A stretch of 64,000 nucleotides of DNA from Nipponacmea schrenckii (lineage: Eukaryota > Mollusca > Gastropoda > Lottiidae). Where the stretch lies: contig JAUJPP010000007.1 of NCBI GenBank assembly GCA_030562195.1, positions 21,821,769-21,885,768 of the forward strand, given 5' to 3'. A program made the translations under genes and the position numbers. Under the pieces are notes generated by a model that was not told the DNA's origin, ran no database searches, and saw nothing but the letters and a program-made list of their open reading frames with translations. Within the stretch, counting starts at the first letter, position 1, and the number at the start of each line of letters is the position of its first letter. Below, in pieces: positions 20,151 through 31,813 of the stretch.

Positions 20151-22539
20151 ATGACAACAATGGAAAATAGACCGTGGACATTTGCTGGACGTGCCAAGAA
20201 AAGACCGGCCAAGTTAAAGACACCACATATTAATACTTATTTTAAACAGGTATTACAAATTTCAATCAATATTTTTTATACCAGGAAACGTTGTGCTGTC
20301 TTCGTCGGATACCACTGCATTTTAACATTATTAAGCTTTTGGGTGTTAGAATACAATATTGCGGCATACTTCTATATAGATGTACTGAAATATGTGTAAA
20401 ACCTTCATGTAAAATGAGCTGTTTGGGCACCTATTAAGTTCTTTATCGCGATAGAGGTTATACGTTCGTCTTCATCAATATTTTAAAAAGGAATAATTTG
20501 TTTTATCTGGTCAACAACCTTAATTAACATCTCACTAGCATGATACGAGATTGTCGGTGACGATCACGGTTATGTCTTCAATTTGAGATTTCAAGGATCC
20601 CACCTTCCCTTCATACAAATTATTAACTTAACATATTTGTGTATTCTAGACGAACGTTACTTTTTTATAGTTTCATATTTAGTCTCAGGGAGTCCGTTTG
20701 AGTTACATATTAACATACCTATAATATCAGTAACGGATTAGCCTACTATCATACTTTAATAGATTTATTAAATAATTGACAAGTTTAATATTAAATTATA
20801 TAAATAGCATATTATACTACTATATAATATTAATTAATCTGGATGTTATATTACATTGTATTAAATATACAATATGTCTTTGATGTTGTCAAAAGGGGTC
20901 AGTAATACAGTTTATGTACCCCATAATTTTTTTTCAATGTTGTCAATGGTATTGACTTATTCATACTTTTTCTCCTTATTAACATCTGAACTGCAGTCTG
21001 CATTTTCTATAATAAATTGTTGATAATTCGGGATTATCCCAACCTAATTGAAATATAGAGGAAGTCAATATCCTATGGGGAGTTTTCGAGGTGATTTTAT
21101 CTGGTATATGTTAGTTTAGTCCCACCCTAATATCTCATTGATTATAATATGACAACCAGGTGAAAATATGATAATAACAGGTAAATATTGGTAAGGTAAA
21201 AACAAATAAACATCAATCACAACTTTTAAGACATTGTTTTCTTTTAACATTTTATCTCAATACTCTTTCTCGATTTTGAACATATTTTTAACGAGTAAAG
21301 GAAGGCAAATCCTTTTGTTCAGCACTCTCTCATATCAGAAATATCAGAAATATGTATTAATGGTCTTTTCTTTCGTGCAGAAGAATTTACAGCTTGACAG
21401 TTTTAACTGCAAATTGGATTACACCATTTCATGACTTAGTTGTCTGACTTATCTCAAATCTTTTTGAACAAAATAACATCAGGTTAAGAGTATTCTAATG
21501 AAATTAAAATTCATCACCATAAAAAGACCAAATAAACAATGATCTTAGGGCTGATTAAGACAAATAACTGGCTTGTTTATTAACATTACAGGTCAAATAC
21601 TAGGTCATATTTGTTTATTTTGAAATTGACAGTCTGGACGTTAAAGTGTTGGAGGAAATTAAATTATCATAATATAATCATAAATTACTTGTCTTGTTTT
21701 CTATTTATTCTACAAATGTTTAATAGACCGTGCGTTCAGTAAAGTAATAAGTAAAATGCAGAACTAACATAATCAAACTCATTTTATTTTCTTTGAATTT
21801 TCAGATACAGAAATGCCAGGAACTGTATTCTAAATTAAAATTGGAAAATACAGAAAGCAAACTAATTACAGCTCCTTTTCCCAAAATACAAACTCGAGAG
21901 AAAACATTTTTAAGTTTACCTGCTCAGAGGAAAAGTATTGGAACAAGTTTTCTTACACAGAAACTCGAAGCACAATCAGTGAGAACAAATTCTTCCGATG
22001 ATATTTGTAGACAAGACACTGGCAGAAGGCGCCCCGCTAGAATGACGCCAAAAAGACTATGTGAATATCTTCAATCCAAAGGTTTTGGACAACCACGTAT
22101 GTTGACCTCGTCATACATGAAGAGACCAAATGAAACCATCATCAAATCAAATCCTCTGCCATTTCTTAACATACTCCCAAAAAATAACTCAAAACAAAGC
22201 AAATTAAAAAAAAGTAAAACCAATGAACAGAATTCTAAAGCAACAGAAAGTATAAGAAAAGAATCATTGGAAACTTCCTCACCTTTTTGTGACGATAATA
22301 AAGAGGAAAGTAATGAATGTGGAAATTCGTTATGTTTGATTCAGACAGCTTTAACACGTAAAGAACGATTTGAACGGATCGAAGCCTGGCTAGAGGATGT
22401 AAATAACACAGACCGAGAAATTCCATTCAGAGATTCTGATGATGAATATGTAACATTTGAAGAGGTAGTAGTACTGGACTCGGCTAGCAATCAAAACTCT
22501 TTTCCAATTACAGCTAGTATTAACAGTGTACTTTCATAA
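20151..22539 (+). CDS. Unrecognised 277-residue protein, two coding exons
   Basis: Coding exons are 20151-20249 (ATG two bases after an acceptor) and 21805-22539 (TAA), joined in phase 0. An upstream 5' UTR exon with a good donor probably ends at 18876. The N-terminus (MTTMENRPWTFAGRAKKRP) is basic. A central Arg/Lys-rich stretch contains a GRRRPARMTPKRLCEYLQSK block (~105-125), the most ordered-looking part. The rest is Ser/Asn/Lys-rich and low in hydrophobics. The C-terminal third is acidic, with RFERIEAWLEDVNN followed by DSDDEYVTFEEVVVLD. There is no signal peptide, membrane segment or known domain. A small nuclear or disordered adaptor protein is possible, but that is a guess from composition. 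An AATAAA at 23139-23144 probably ends the transcript. Confidence 0.75.
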
Positions 22540-23138
22540 TCAATCACATCAGAAAGTTGGTACAGAGTCTAAGATTAATAAGATGAACCCATTCTCGATG
22601 ACTGTCTCTGCTAGATCCCAATATGGTTTTACGTAGATAATTGGTCTATAAATATATCACATCTAATTAAGACTTGATATATGGTTAGATGAAATGAATT
22701 ATATATTATATTATAACCCTACACTAAAACTTGTACGAGTATACACTCCTGGTTATTTGCAGAAACAGCAGATAGTAACTATGTGTATCCGAAAAAAACA
22801 CCTAAAAAACGTGTACATTACATGTTATGAGAGCAGTCTGCACCCTGAATTACAAAATCCCTTTAAATCAAAATAGTGCTAAATATCAGCTATATAATTT
22901 GTATTTTATGACCAGAATTATAAGATGTTTTAGCTGATAATTACAGGATTCTAGCCAGAGTGATACAAGTTGCTCTGTCTTTCTGGTACCAGTAATTAAT
23001 TGGCATATACAGTTAGAACAGTTTAATTTCTTACAGTTTATTTTACAATATTGTATTAGTTTCATCATATCTGTGATATATTTATTTCATGATCTCAAAC
23101 TAAATAATTATTCATGATCAAATTTTATAAAAAATGTA

Positions 23139-23144
23139 AATAAA
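23139..23144 (+). terminator. Poly(A) signal AATAAA of the 277-residue gene
   Basis: AATAAA lies 600 bp past the stop codon and before the minus-strand DCAF10 3' end. Assigned by position only. Confidence 0.45.
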
Positions 23145-23844
23145 CAAATGGTCAATAGACAATACACTGGAATTTCTTTGTGCAGTATAAGCTTAATATA
23201 TAGATATTCTAGAATACTTTGATAGCTGGGATTGATTATTTATTATTATTGACCAAAGTTCAAGGATACAAAAACATCTATAGGGCAGATAGTTCTTCAT
23301 CAGAGGTATCACGTTATTTGTCCTAAATATTCTGTATTATCAGTGTTATGTGCTACTGATAATATTCTTCTATAGACACACTGGCCTGTGTTACAGGTGT
23401 TATAGGCAAAGGGTAAAATTATAACCTAAATTTATCTGTATCATAATGAATTACTTTGAAATCAAACTATTTTACATCATTTATACTACTATCACCCAGA
23501 TAACTGTTTGCCTCCTTTAAACTTGAATTGTTCTACCCTACAGCCTTGCTTATAATTCAAATACAACACAATAAATATACACATACTACAATCATAACTT
23601 CGAACAATTCATACAAATATAATAGTTTCTGTGCAATAGATTCAATAGGTTAATGGGAGAGGGTCAAACATGCCATGGACAGGTAGATTATTTAGATCAA
23701 TTCTTTTAAAGCACAAATTAGACTTGTGGTACAAATAAGAATCAAAAGAAAACTTCAAAATAGCTTGTTGACTAAGTACAATGACATAAACCTCGAAAAT
23801 ATCTTAACATTTCAAGCAAAACCTATCTTTAACATCTTATTTTA

Positions 23845-26800
23845 CTATAAAACAGGCTGATGAAAAACAACTTTACCACTTAAACTACCAGATACAAACA
23901 TAAAGTGTTTGGGTGAAAATTTGGTTGCTAATACATAACTATTATGGGATTGATTGGTTTGATAAACATGTAGATTCTTCACTTCACTCGGTACACAATC
24001 ACAAATTTCATCACAATTCTGGTTAAATGTCAATAATCGTACACCATCTTTATATGGTGAACAAATCACTCTTCCATCATAACTAAAACACAGTTCTTTA
24101 ATAAAACCCTCCCCCACATTAGGTTCTTGTTTATAAAACATTAATCGAGGTTTATTCACTTTTAAAGCTGGATGCTTGTACTTTTCATTTAGTAAAGCTG
24201 AATGTCCCCAGTCTGAAGTATATTTATGTGTTTGCAATGGAGATGTAGTGTTTGTAGAAGAGTCTGAATCATCTATTGTATCTGTTGTAATGTCTGTAGT
24301 TAATCCAGAACGCTGTTGGAAACTTAATAATGCCTCAGTAAAACTCTGTTCATATTCATCATCTGATACAATTTCAATACTATCATCTGTTATAATTTCA
24401 ATGCTATCATTGCTATCTGATAAATAATTACTATCATCAGAATCACTACAACTATCCTCTACGTCTTCATCTACATTCAAAGCATAATAACTGGAAGATG
24501 ATGTACTAGGTTGATCAAGACTAATATCGTCTGGAGTTGACTGGATATCATGGACACAAACCCACTGAAATATATAATGACAGTTACTAAATCAAGTACC
24601 ATTAACATATCATACACAACTGTGGTGTGACACAGATTTTACACAATTACGTTCCACTTGGTAAAACATATTAACAGACATATTAGTTATAGTTGTAATA
24701 TGAAAGTTTTATTGAAAATAAACAATAATACCTCTGAATCACTGTCTGTACTTGTATTCCTTGATACAATACACCAGCTATGAGGGTGAACCTGAAAAAA
24801 TAAAACAGAATTAGTATTCAGGCTAACACATAAACCAAATGTAGCATATTAAAGGGATTGTGAAGAAGTTTTCTCAAATTTTTGTGTTTTGGGGAAAGTA
24901 ATAGCATCAATTTGCACCATTTCAAGTTTGAATCAGATGCCTGTGGGAAATTCTTTATAAACTTAATCTTGGATGACACCACTAATAGCAAAGACCCTTA
25001 TATGATATAAGCATGTTTAATTAATCTTTAAATGGCATTTAGTATAGTAAAATAAACTAATTCTTATGGATTACAATTACAATTACTAACTTTATTTGAG
25101 ATCAAGCTCAAATTTGAAATTGTTATCCATAAGAATAAGTTTATTTCATGTTTAATTAATTGCTAAATAAAGGATAGGTGTATGATTCTAATAGTGAAAT
25201 CCAATGATTTAGTACCTGTAGACTTGCTATAACCTCTGCCTCATTTCCAGATGGAAAGTCAGAGATAAATTCTATTCTGTTGGTTTTACGATGAATGAAA
25301 GGATTATCTTTAACTACTAATTCAGATTCACCAGCTGAATTTATTCTATGAACTCTGTAGACATCGGGTTTAAAATTATATAAATCAGTCGGTAAAGTGT
25401 GTAAGTTAAGATCATGTATAATAATCATATAACCACGAGATGTCGAGATGATCAGTTTAGTATTATCGGACGTCAGTTTGGATCTCATCAATCCTTTGGT
25501 TAATAAAACCTGTTTGTGTTCATCATTTTGACCAGAATAACTGAAATACAAAAAATATGCTAAGCTAATTTGGTTGCCATTATACACATTTCTTAAATAC
25601 AATCCAACACAGTCATTTTGACATGAGATTAAATTGACAACATTTGTATAAAAACAGAACATAAGAAATTTATAAGGCCATCCTTAAGGGTATTGTTTGG
25701 GCTAGCATTCGAGAAAAAATCATGTTATGAAATAGTCTTTGTATTCACAAATGGGGTAAAAAAATTCTGTGTGAAAGTTTTTAGGACCTGCTTCTTCGGA
25801 GATATTAGTGGTTTCGTAAAAGTGATTTTTCAGAAGTGGAAGGACATCCCAAAATACATAATGTCATAATGATATGCATTTCATAGAATTATTACATTTT
25901 TCATAGCGCAACCAATGGAATGCCCTTAAACCACACAACTTGACAATAGATGAAAATTGCAGCAGTCCAATTTAAAACTTACTTGTTGATGTCCCAGGTA
26001 CAAATTCTTCCATCAAAGCCAGATGTGACCAATAAACTTTCAGAACTATTATATTCAATATTCTTCACCCAATAATCGTGTCCAGTTAATGTTTTTATTC
26101 TTGATTTTAAAAATCGGCAATCCCATAACACCACAGTTTTATCATCGGAGCACGTAGCAAATAATCTTGTATCTAAAAACCTAAAGATGAAATATACAAC
26201 ACAATTATATAATTGTGTTCTGGAAATTTAATGAAGACAGTTAACAATCAAGTTATCTCCCCTCATTCACTAAGTTTTGTTTTCCATAAATTGTTCTACA
26301 AACATTCCTTACAAACTATACAACAGAATCCTTATGTTATTCAATAAATCAATAAAACTAAGTAATAATTCATTAAACTAAGTAATTTTGAAAAACACTA
26401 AGGGATTCTACTCCTTAATCATGGCACCTGGCAAGTCAAGCTGATAAAAGTATACTCTTATTGACCAGATTTAAGACTTTAAATCTTATGTCCATTTTCA
26501 GAGGTAAAATAAAAAAAGTTTTATGTTTGAATTTATAAGGCAATTCAAATGGGATCAAGAAAGTAATATTTCTAGCACATTTGTTTCAAGTACCTGACAC
26601 AATTCACACAATCAGAATGTGCATCTTGTTTCTCTTTTAACAACTGACCATTATATGGATCAAACATTAAAAAACTCTTATGTTGGCATGCTGCTATCAA
26701 AATGGAACTATAATTGATAATAAGAAATGAATTAAAACATGATTAGACATGGAGACTCTCCAAAGATGAGTCCAAACAAACGTAAATATTTCACCAACAA

Positions 26801-27235
26801 GCAATTAGAATGATCTTTATTGATATTGAAGTAGCACAGTTTGTCTACTTTATCTCAAATTATCTTTGCCAGTTGCAAAAGCTAGATTGTATGCTGGTTT
26901 ATTTTTCAATAATATTTCTCAGAATTTTTTATTTTGGGACAATTTGTAATTTGTATTGATTGGGTATTAAAATCATTAAATATCAAAAAGTCTCACCCAT
27001 CTGTTGAATAATCAAAATTAAAAATAGCACCATGTTGCCCTCCATTAGGTAATTCATGGGGATTCCATGTTAAAACTGGTTTTATGTTGGTATACAGGTA
27101 GGGATAGATTTGCTTTTTTTCACAATGTCTCAAAACCCCTAAATTTCTCTTCATTAACCATTTCCAGGGTTCAAAATTTCTTCCAGAATTTGATTCATTT
27201 TGAGGCACTGGTCGAATTTTCTTTACTGTTTTCAT
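23845..27235 (-). CDS. DCAF10: DCAF10 homologue (DDB1- and CUL4-associated factor 10)
   Basis: Six exons read 27235-26997 (ATG), 26707-26594, 26180-25983, 25540-25216, 24791-24732 and 24564-23845 (TAG). They join in phase to 551 residues; the human protein is about 559. Recognisable WD-repeat blocks include HGAIFNFDYSTDG, CVNCVRFLDTRLFATCSDD, VLWD, GHDYWVKNIEYNSSESLLVT, SGFDGRICTWD and, at the end, GEGFIKELCFSYDGRVICSP...TKFSPKHFMFVSGSLSGKV. The vertebrate protein has these in the same order. DCAF10 is a WD40 substrate receptor docking on DDB1 of CUL4 ubiquitin ligases. Residues ~341-390 form an acidic Ser/Asp-rich linker between WD blades, with two tandem IEI[IV] motifs followed by acidic residues. 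Its 3' end faces the 277-residue gene. Confidence 0.95.
25050..25148. repeat. Inverted repeat, ~30-bp arms
   Basis: The left arm at ~25050-25079 (AAATAAACTAATTCTTATGG...) pairs with the right arm at ~25119-25148, read on the opposite strand as AAATAAACTTATTCTTATGG. The loop is about 40 bp. It lies in the DCAF10 intron between exons 25540-25216 and 24791-24732. It may be the end of a MITE or a simple fold-back sequence. Confidence 0.6.
25684..25935. mobile_element. Possible short MITE in a DCAF10 intron
   Basis: Starts TTAAGGGTATTG and ends with CAATGGAATGCCCTTAAA, whose reverse strand starts TTTAAGGGCATTCC. The ~12-bp ends pair imperfectly. About 250 bp, non-coding. The TTAA words at both ends suggest a TTAA-type insertion. 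Weak support from one copy. Confidence 0.35.
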
Positions 27236-27239
27236 AATT

Positions 27240-30200
27240 CAATCTATTAAGTGAAATAGATAAATATATAGCACATCCTGGAAAAAGGGCAAAAAATCAT
27301 ATTGCTTCTATAAATTTGACTTGAAGTCTTAAGATATAAAACTAGAAAAGGTTGAAAACAAAAAGCGCTGGACTTTGGTCAGGTAAGTTAGGACTGCAAA
27401 GGCAGTATACTACGTCAGATTAAACTGGATAGAACACTTTAATTCCAAAAATCATGAATTAAACTTATAAACTGACTTACACACTCTGACGATTTTCAAC
27501 TTTTTCAACTACCAACTTTTTCAACTACCGTATGTCTTCCTCCAAGCCACACTTAAAAATGGTAATTTACCGATTGTTTCTATGTGATGTTTGGATAACC
27601 AACTTCAAAATATTCCTGGCATTCTATAATTCTAAGAAAAATTTGATGACCATAATATAAACAGGGACACACAATAGTTTGATTCGATTTTCAGAAAACA
27701 ATGCGGCCTTATGAAACTGAAGTAGATCTAAATTGAAAGTGCAGTGGATCGCCAGTGGATGTTAGCCGTATCTGGACTTATGAACATGTCTGACTGAAGA
27801 ATTAAATCGACTCTATGAAAGCTACTTTCTTATTCACTGTAAAACATGATTCATTTATAGTCAAATTGGAGTCTGAGATCACAAAAACGAAAATTAACGA
27901 AACTTCTACCTGAGCTTTTGTTGACATTTTGTCTTTTTTTTCTACCTTCAACATACAAGAGTTTATCCAAGGGACGTAAATACACAGACTACATACAGCA
28001 GTTAAGTGATATTTAGTGAACTTGGAACCTACTGAAGATTGCCCCATATAAGTCACGTATGGCACAGAAACAATAGTCAAAAGGGACCGTAAAATTAGCC
28101 TACTTTTATATTTCAACCAAATAATAGGTCAAAATGGCACCTTTAAATAAGTAAAAATAATCCTAATATTTTATTTATTTATTAGATACATGGAAATTAA
28201 GTGTGTTTCGTGTTAAAAAAACTGTTGATTGTGATGTTTGTAAGCGTTGGTCAAGTGGGATGTGACCATAACAGCAATACATGAAGTTGGTTGAAAGTGC
28301 AGGTGAGTTTTTATGTATGCTACTACTGTAACAATTTTGTTTGACTCCAATGTATTCGGAGGGCGATGGGCATTTTGGGTGCTCCCACATTCCCACTAAG
28401 TGGCACCCGAAGGGTATCTATAACTGTGCGACAACTCCCATCATTTGATTTAAGTCTATTGCTTTGTCGCGGGTTATAAATACTTATAACATACATGTAC
28501 ATGTATTTCAAATCATCATAATGTGATGTTATAACTGCGGTCAGCTATAATAGGTGCTTGTAGAGCTATATTTATTTTTCAAACAGGTTTGCTAAAATTT
28601 TTGGTCTTTAACTGAGATCTTATTGTAGGTCTGTAGGAAACACATCCAATTAGCAAGTTTTAATAAATACATTAAAATCAGACCCACACCTAAGTACAAA
28701 AGCTTGAAGAAGTTAATTTCTCAAGGTGCAATTAAAAAGGCGTAGTAAAGTATAGACCTATCCTGGCTATTCATCTCTTCATTTTGGTAAAGGGCGTAAT
28801 GATTCTAAATAAAAGGTGATTGAATAAGCGTTGGAATGATTTGGGTTTGAATAAATAAAGTATATTATGAGGCGAGGCGTGATTGACACGTCCAGGGTAT
28901 TCACGAAGTCATAATTTGAAAATACTATCATATATGAAGTTTATTTTGATATGGAAAATATCAATATTCTGTTATTTACAGAATTATCAACGGGGCGCAA
29001 TAAAGCCCAAAAAGCCTTATAAGGAAGAGCATTTGATATTTAACGTGTGATATAAAGTAACTGATGGCAACTGTAATTTGAAAGAATATTATCTCTATAT
29101 TATCATTTTATTCTTATTTCACCACAATTGCATTCGTGGCTCTAATTATTTATTTTTTAGCGTGGTGGAGGGTTGGGCTGTGTAGCCAAAACTGGTATAT
29201 CACAACAAAATTCAACTGAATGACTTAAGTAAATAGGACAAAGATTGTTGTATAATTTCTGTAATAGATTTACTTTAGGGGATGAGGTTGGGAAAACTAC
29301 TTTGAACTTTCTTGATATTAGATTCATATATTAATATTGCTATTCTATTTGCCTATTCTCTAATATTTTCTTTAAAATATCACGAATGTTGATACATATA
29401 ATTTATCCATTTGTGATGTTAACTGCAGATAACGTTTCAAGATGTTGATAAATTTACTCATTTTATTTTGCAAATAAAACATGTCAGTTTAATTTTAGTT
29501 TTAAACATATACCATAGGTGTGGTTAGATCTTTATACACAAAATATATACTTTATACAATGCAAACTTACAATTTCTGAGCCAAGTTTGTAAATGCTACT
29601 AAAGAAAAGGACGTTTTCAAAACTGAAACACTCCTTTTTCGAATGACAATAAAGAATTAAGGATGATTTTCTCATATGAAAAAAAAACTTTAATGCATTG
29701 TCATTCACGAACTTAAAATCAATCATCAAATAATAAACTGAATTTTCATAAAACAAAATCTAAAATCAATATCAAAAATCAAAATCAGAAACGCGTTATG
29801 GCAAGAGAAATTGATTATGAAAAAAATATCGTCAATTTCGAAATAAAGATAATTATATTGGCTGGATGACAGAGGTCATCTATAGTCTATATCTTATTTT
29901 GTGATGGCTGTACAGCGACATCTGTCGTCATAATCATGGGAAATTTGTTATTTGTATTTGAACATTTGTTGGTCAAGTTTTGTGTTTCACAATTTGCATA
30001 TTGAGACATGTTGAGCTAGATTTGTATTTGTAAATTTATATTTGACGATATTTTTGGCAAGAAATCTATCAATTATTCAATTCAATGATTAGAAAATCGA
30101 ATTTTTATCGAAGAATGTTCATTTTTTTTATACAATTTATGATTTTTGTATACAAATGTTAATATTCAACGACAAATGTAGAATTTAGGGTACAAATTAG

Positions 30201-30500
30201 GAGAAAAGAATTAGAATTAAGTTTTAAGAAATAGCAATGAAGAAAATTGAATAAAAGCCATTCTGTCTTCTATACTATAACCTAGTTACGTCATAAAATG
30301 AACACTATCAAACGTATCTAAGACAGTCATCAAATGGTGCATATTGAAGTTACAAGGGTCCTGATACACAGTCCTAGTTTTGAATAACCCGAGTTCATAG
30401 AATATAAGTTGGGAGCAAGTTATGTGTGGCAATAGCAAGAACCGACGAGAATCTAGTTATGCACTGATCAAAGTTTAGAGTGCATTTTTTTTTTAAATAT
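27240..30500. other. Intergenic: nothing recognised
   Basis: About 3.3 kb upstream of DCAF10. It is AT-rich with only short stop-bounded frames of biased composition. There is no delimitable repeat, RNA gene or promoter motif. A possible donor (GTGAGT) follows a short ATG-containing stretch near 28302, but without a partner exon I do not call a gene. Confidence 0.4.
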
Positions 30501-30508
30501 GGGTATAT

Positions 30509-30829
30509 TATGGAAGCCGATAGCGGCCATACTCTTTTTTCAATGTCTCAAAGTCGCCAACTCACCAACTCGACAAGTCGCGGATGGCGGGGCGACAATT
30601 CGACAACTCGAAAGTCGCCAACTCGACAAGTCGCCAAAAAAATCTGTCGAGTTGTTGTATTGTCGTTTTGTCGTGTTGTCGAGTTGGCGACTTTGAATTT
30701 TCGGCGACTTGTCGAGTTGGCGACTTGGCGACTTTGAATTCCGGCGACTTGTCGAGTTGTCGAGTTGGCGACTTTGAAATTAGAGAGGGCCAAGTCGCAG
30801 TTAACAAATGGCCGCTATCGGCTTCCATA
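30509..30829. mobile_element. Fold-back element: perfect 22-bp terminal inverted repeats, 6-bp target duplication
   Basis: The ends at 30509-30530 and 30808-30829 are perfect reverse complements (TATGGAAGCCGATAGCGGCC...). Both are flanked directly by GTATAT (30503-30508 and 30830-30835), a clean 6-bp target-site duplication. The ~280-bp interior is built from short words GTCGAGTTGGCGACTT and their reverse complements, so it folds on itself and opens long frames on both strands that are not real proteins. Non-autonomous DNA element; superfamily unknown. Confidence 0.85.
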
Positions 30830-30835
30830 GTATAT

Positions 30836-31780
30836 AAATAGGATAAAATCTATGATTTAGTTTAAACGGTAAAAACGTGAATAATAAATATTTAAGTCCT
30901 AACCTACTTATACACGACCGCAATTTTGGTTAAACCGATTTGAAGTCAAATAATACTAAAAAGCAGGCAAAATGCATATTGAAAAATAATGTATTTAATA
31001 AGGCACTAGGATAGGCTAATCCGCATGATTCTGACCAATTTATAGTTGTCAGTTCCCAAAAATCATTTCTGCTGCAGTGGTGCAGTTGACCAGCTGTTTA
31101 CTCTACATAGAAATGTGTATATGTACCTGAATATTAAAGCGTTTCTCTTTTAGCTTTACTATAATATTGATGTATTAAGTATTTTTTTAAATTTAAGAAT
31201 TAAATAAATAAAAAATATATAACTTTCTTTTTCATACATAAAAAAAAAATCAAGTGGAAAATTTGGGAATAAAATTTAGAATTAGAGGCCTTTTTGCTTA
31301 AAGTTTAACGCCCTTCATTCAATTAAATTTTGACTTTGATCTTATCATCAAATATTTTGGGTTCGTCATTCATTTAGCTTAATAGGTTACATGACCCACA
31401 GGAGAAAAGTAGGACTTGGCGCATATTGAAAATAAGAGATATATTTAAATGGTTTATCTCTATTGGGCGATTTGTCTATTCAAACTTTTTAATAGAAGAT
31501 CTATGTTGTGCCGTAAAGCGATTAATTCAAGTTGTATGAGCTAGAAATTCGTTCTGTTTTGATATGAATAGATTTTGTGTAATAAAAAGTGTTTGCCCTG
31601 AACTAAGTCTATCTAAAGATTGGGTAGTACTAGAAGTAAATATGACTAGGGTGTGTAATTGTTGGAAACTAAATTATAAGGACATACAAGTTATTAGGCT
31701 CACGCCCTCACACGTGACTTCAACTCTTTATTAAATGATCTGCAATAAAGGATTAAAACCTACAAATGAAGATGTAGTTC
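30836..31780. other. Intergenic upstream of the zinc-finger gene
   Basis: AT-rich and non-coding. It presumably contains the promoter and 5' UTR of the downstream gene, but I see no clear TATA box. Confidence 0.35.
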
Positions 31781-31813
31781 AATCAATTTGTGAGATCTTG
31801 TCAAGCAGTCGAC

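Noticed and set aside
27802..28511. Several 60-104-residue minus-strand frames upstream of DCAF10
   Set aside because: No consistent splice sites, domain or composition of a protein; probably chance frames.
30548..30841. Overlapping 65-88-residue frames on both strands with repeated STSRQ/RVGDL motifs
   Set aside because: They come from the self-complementary interior of the fold-back element; the repeats are DNA palindromes, not protein repeats.
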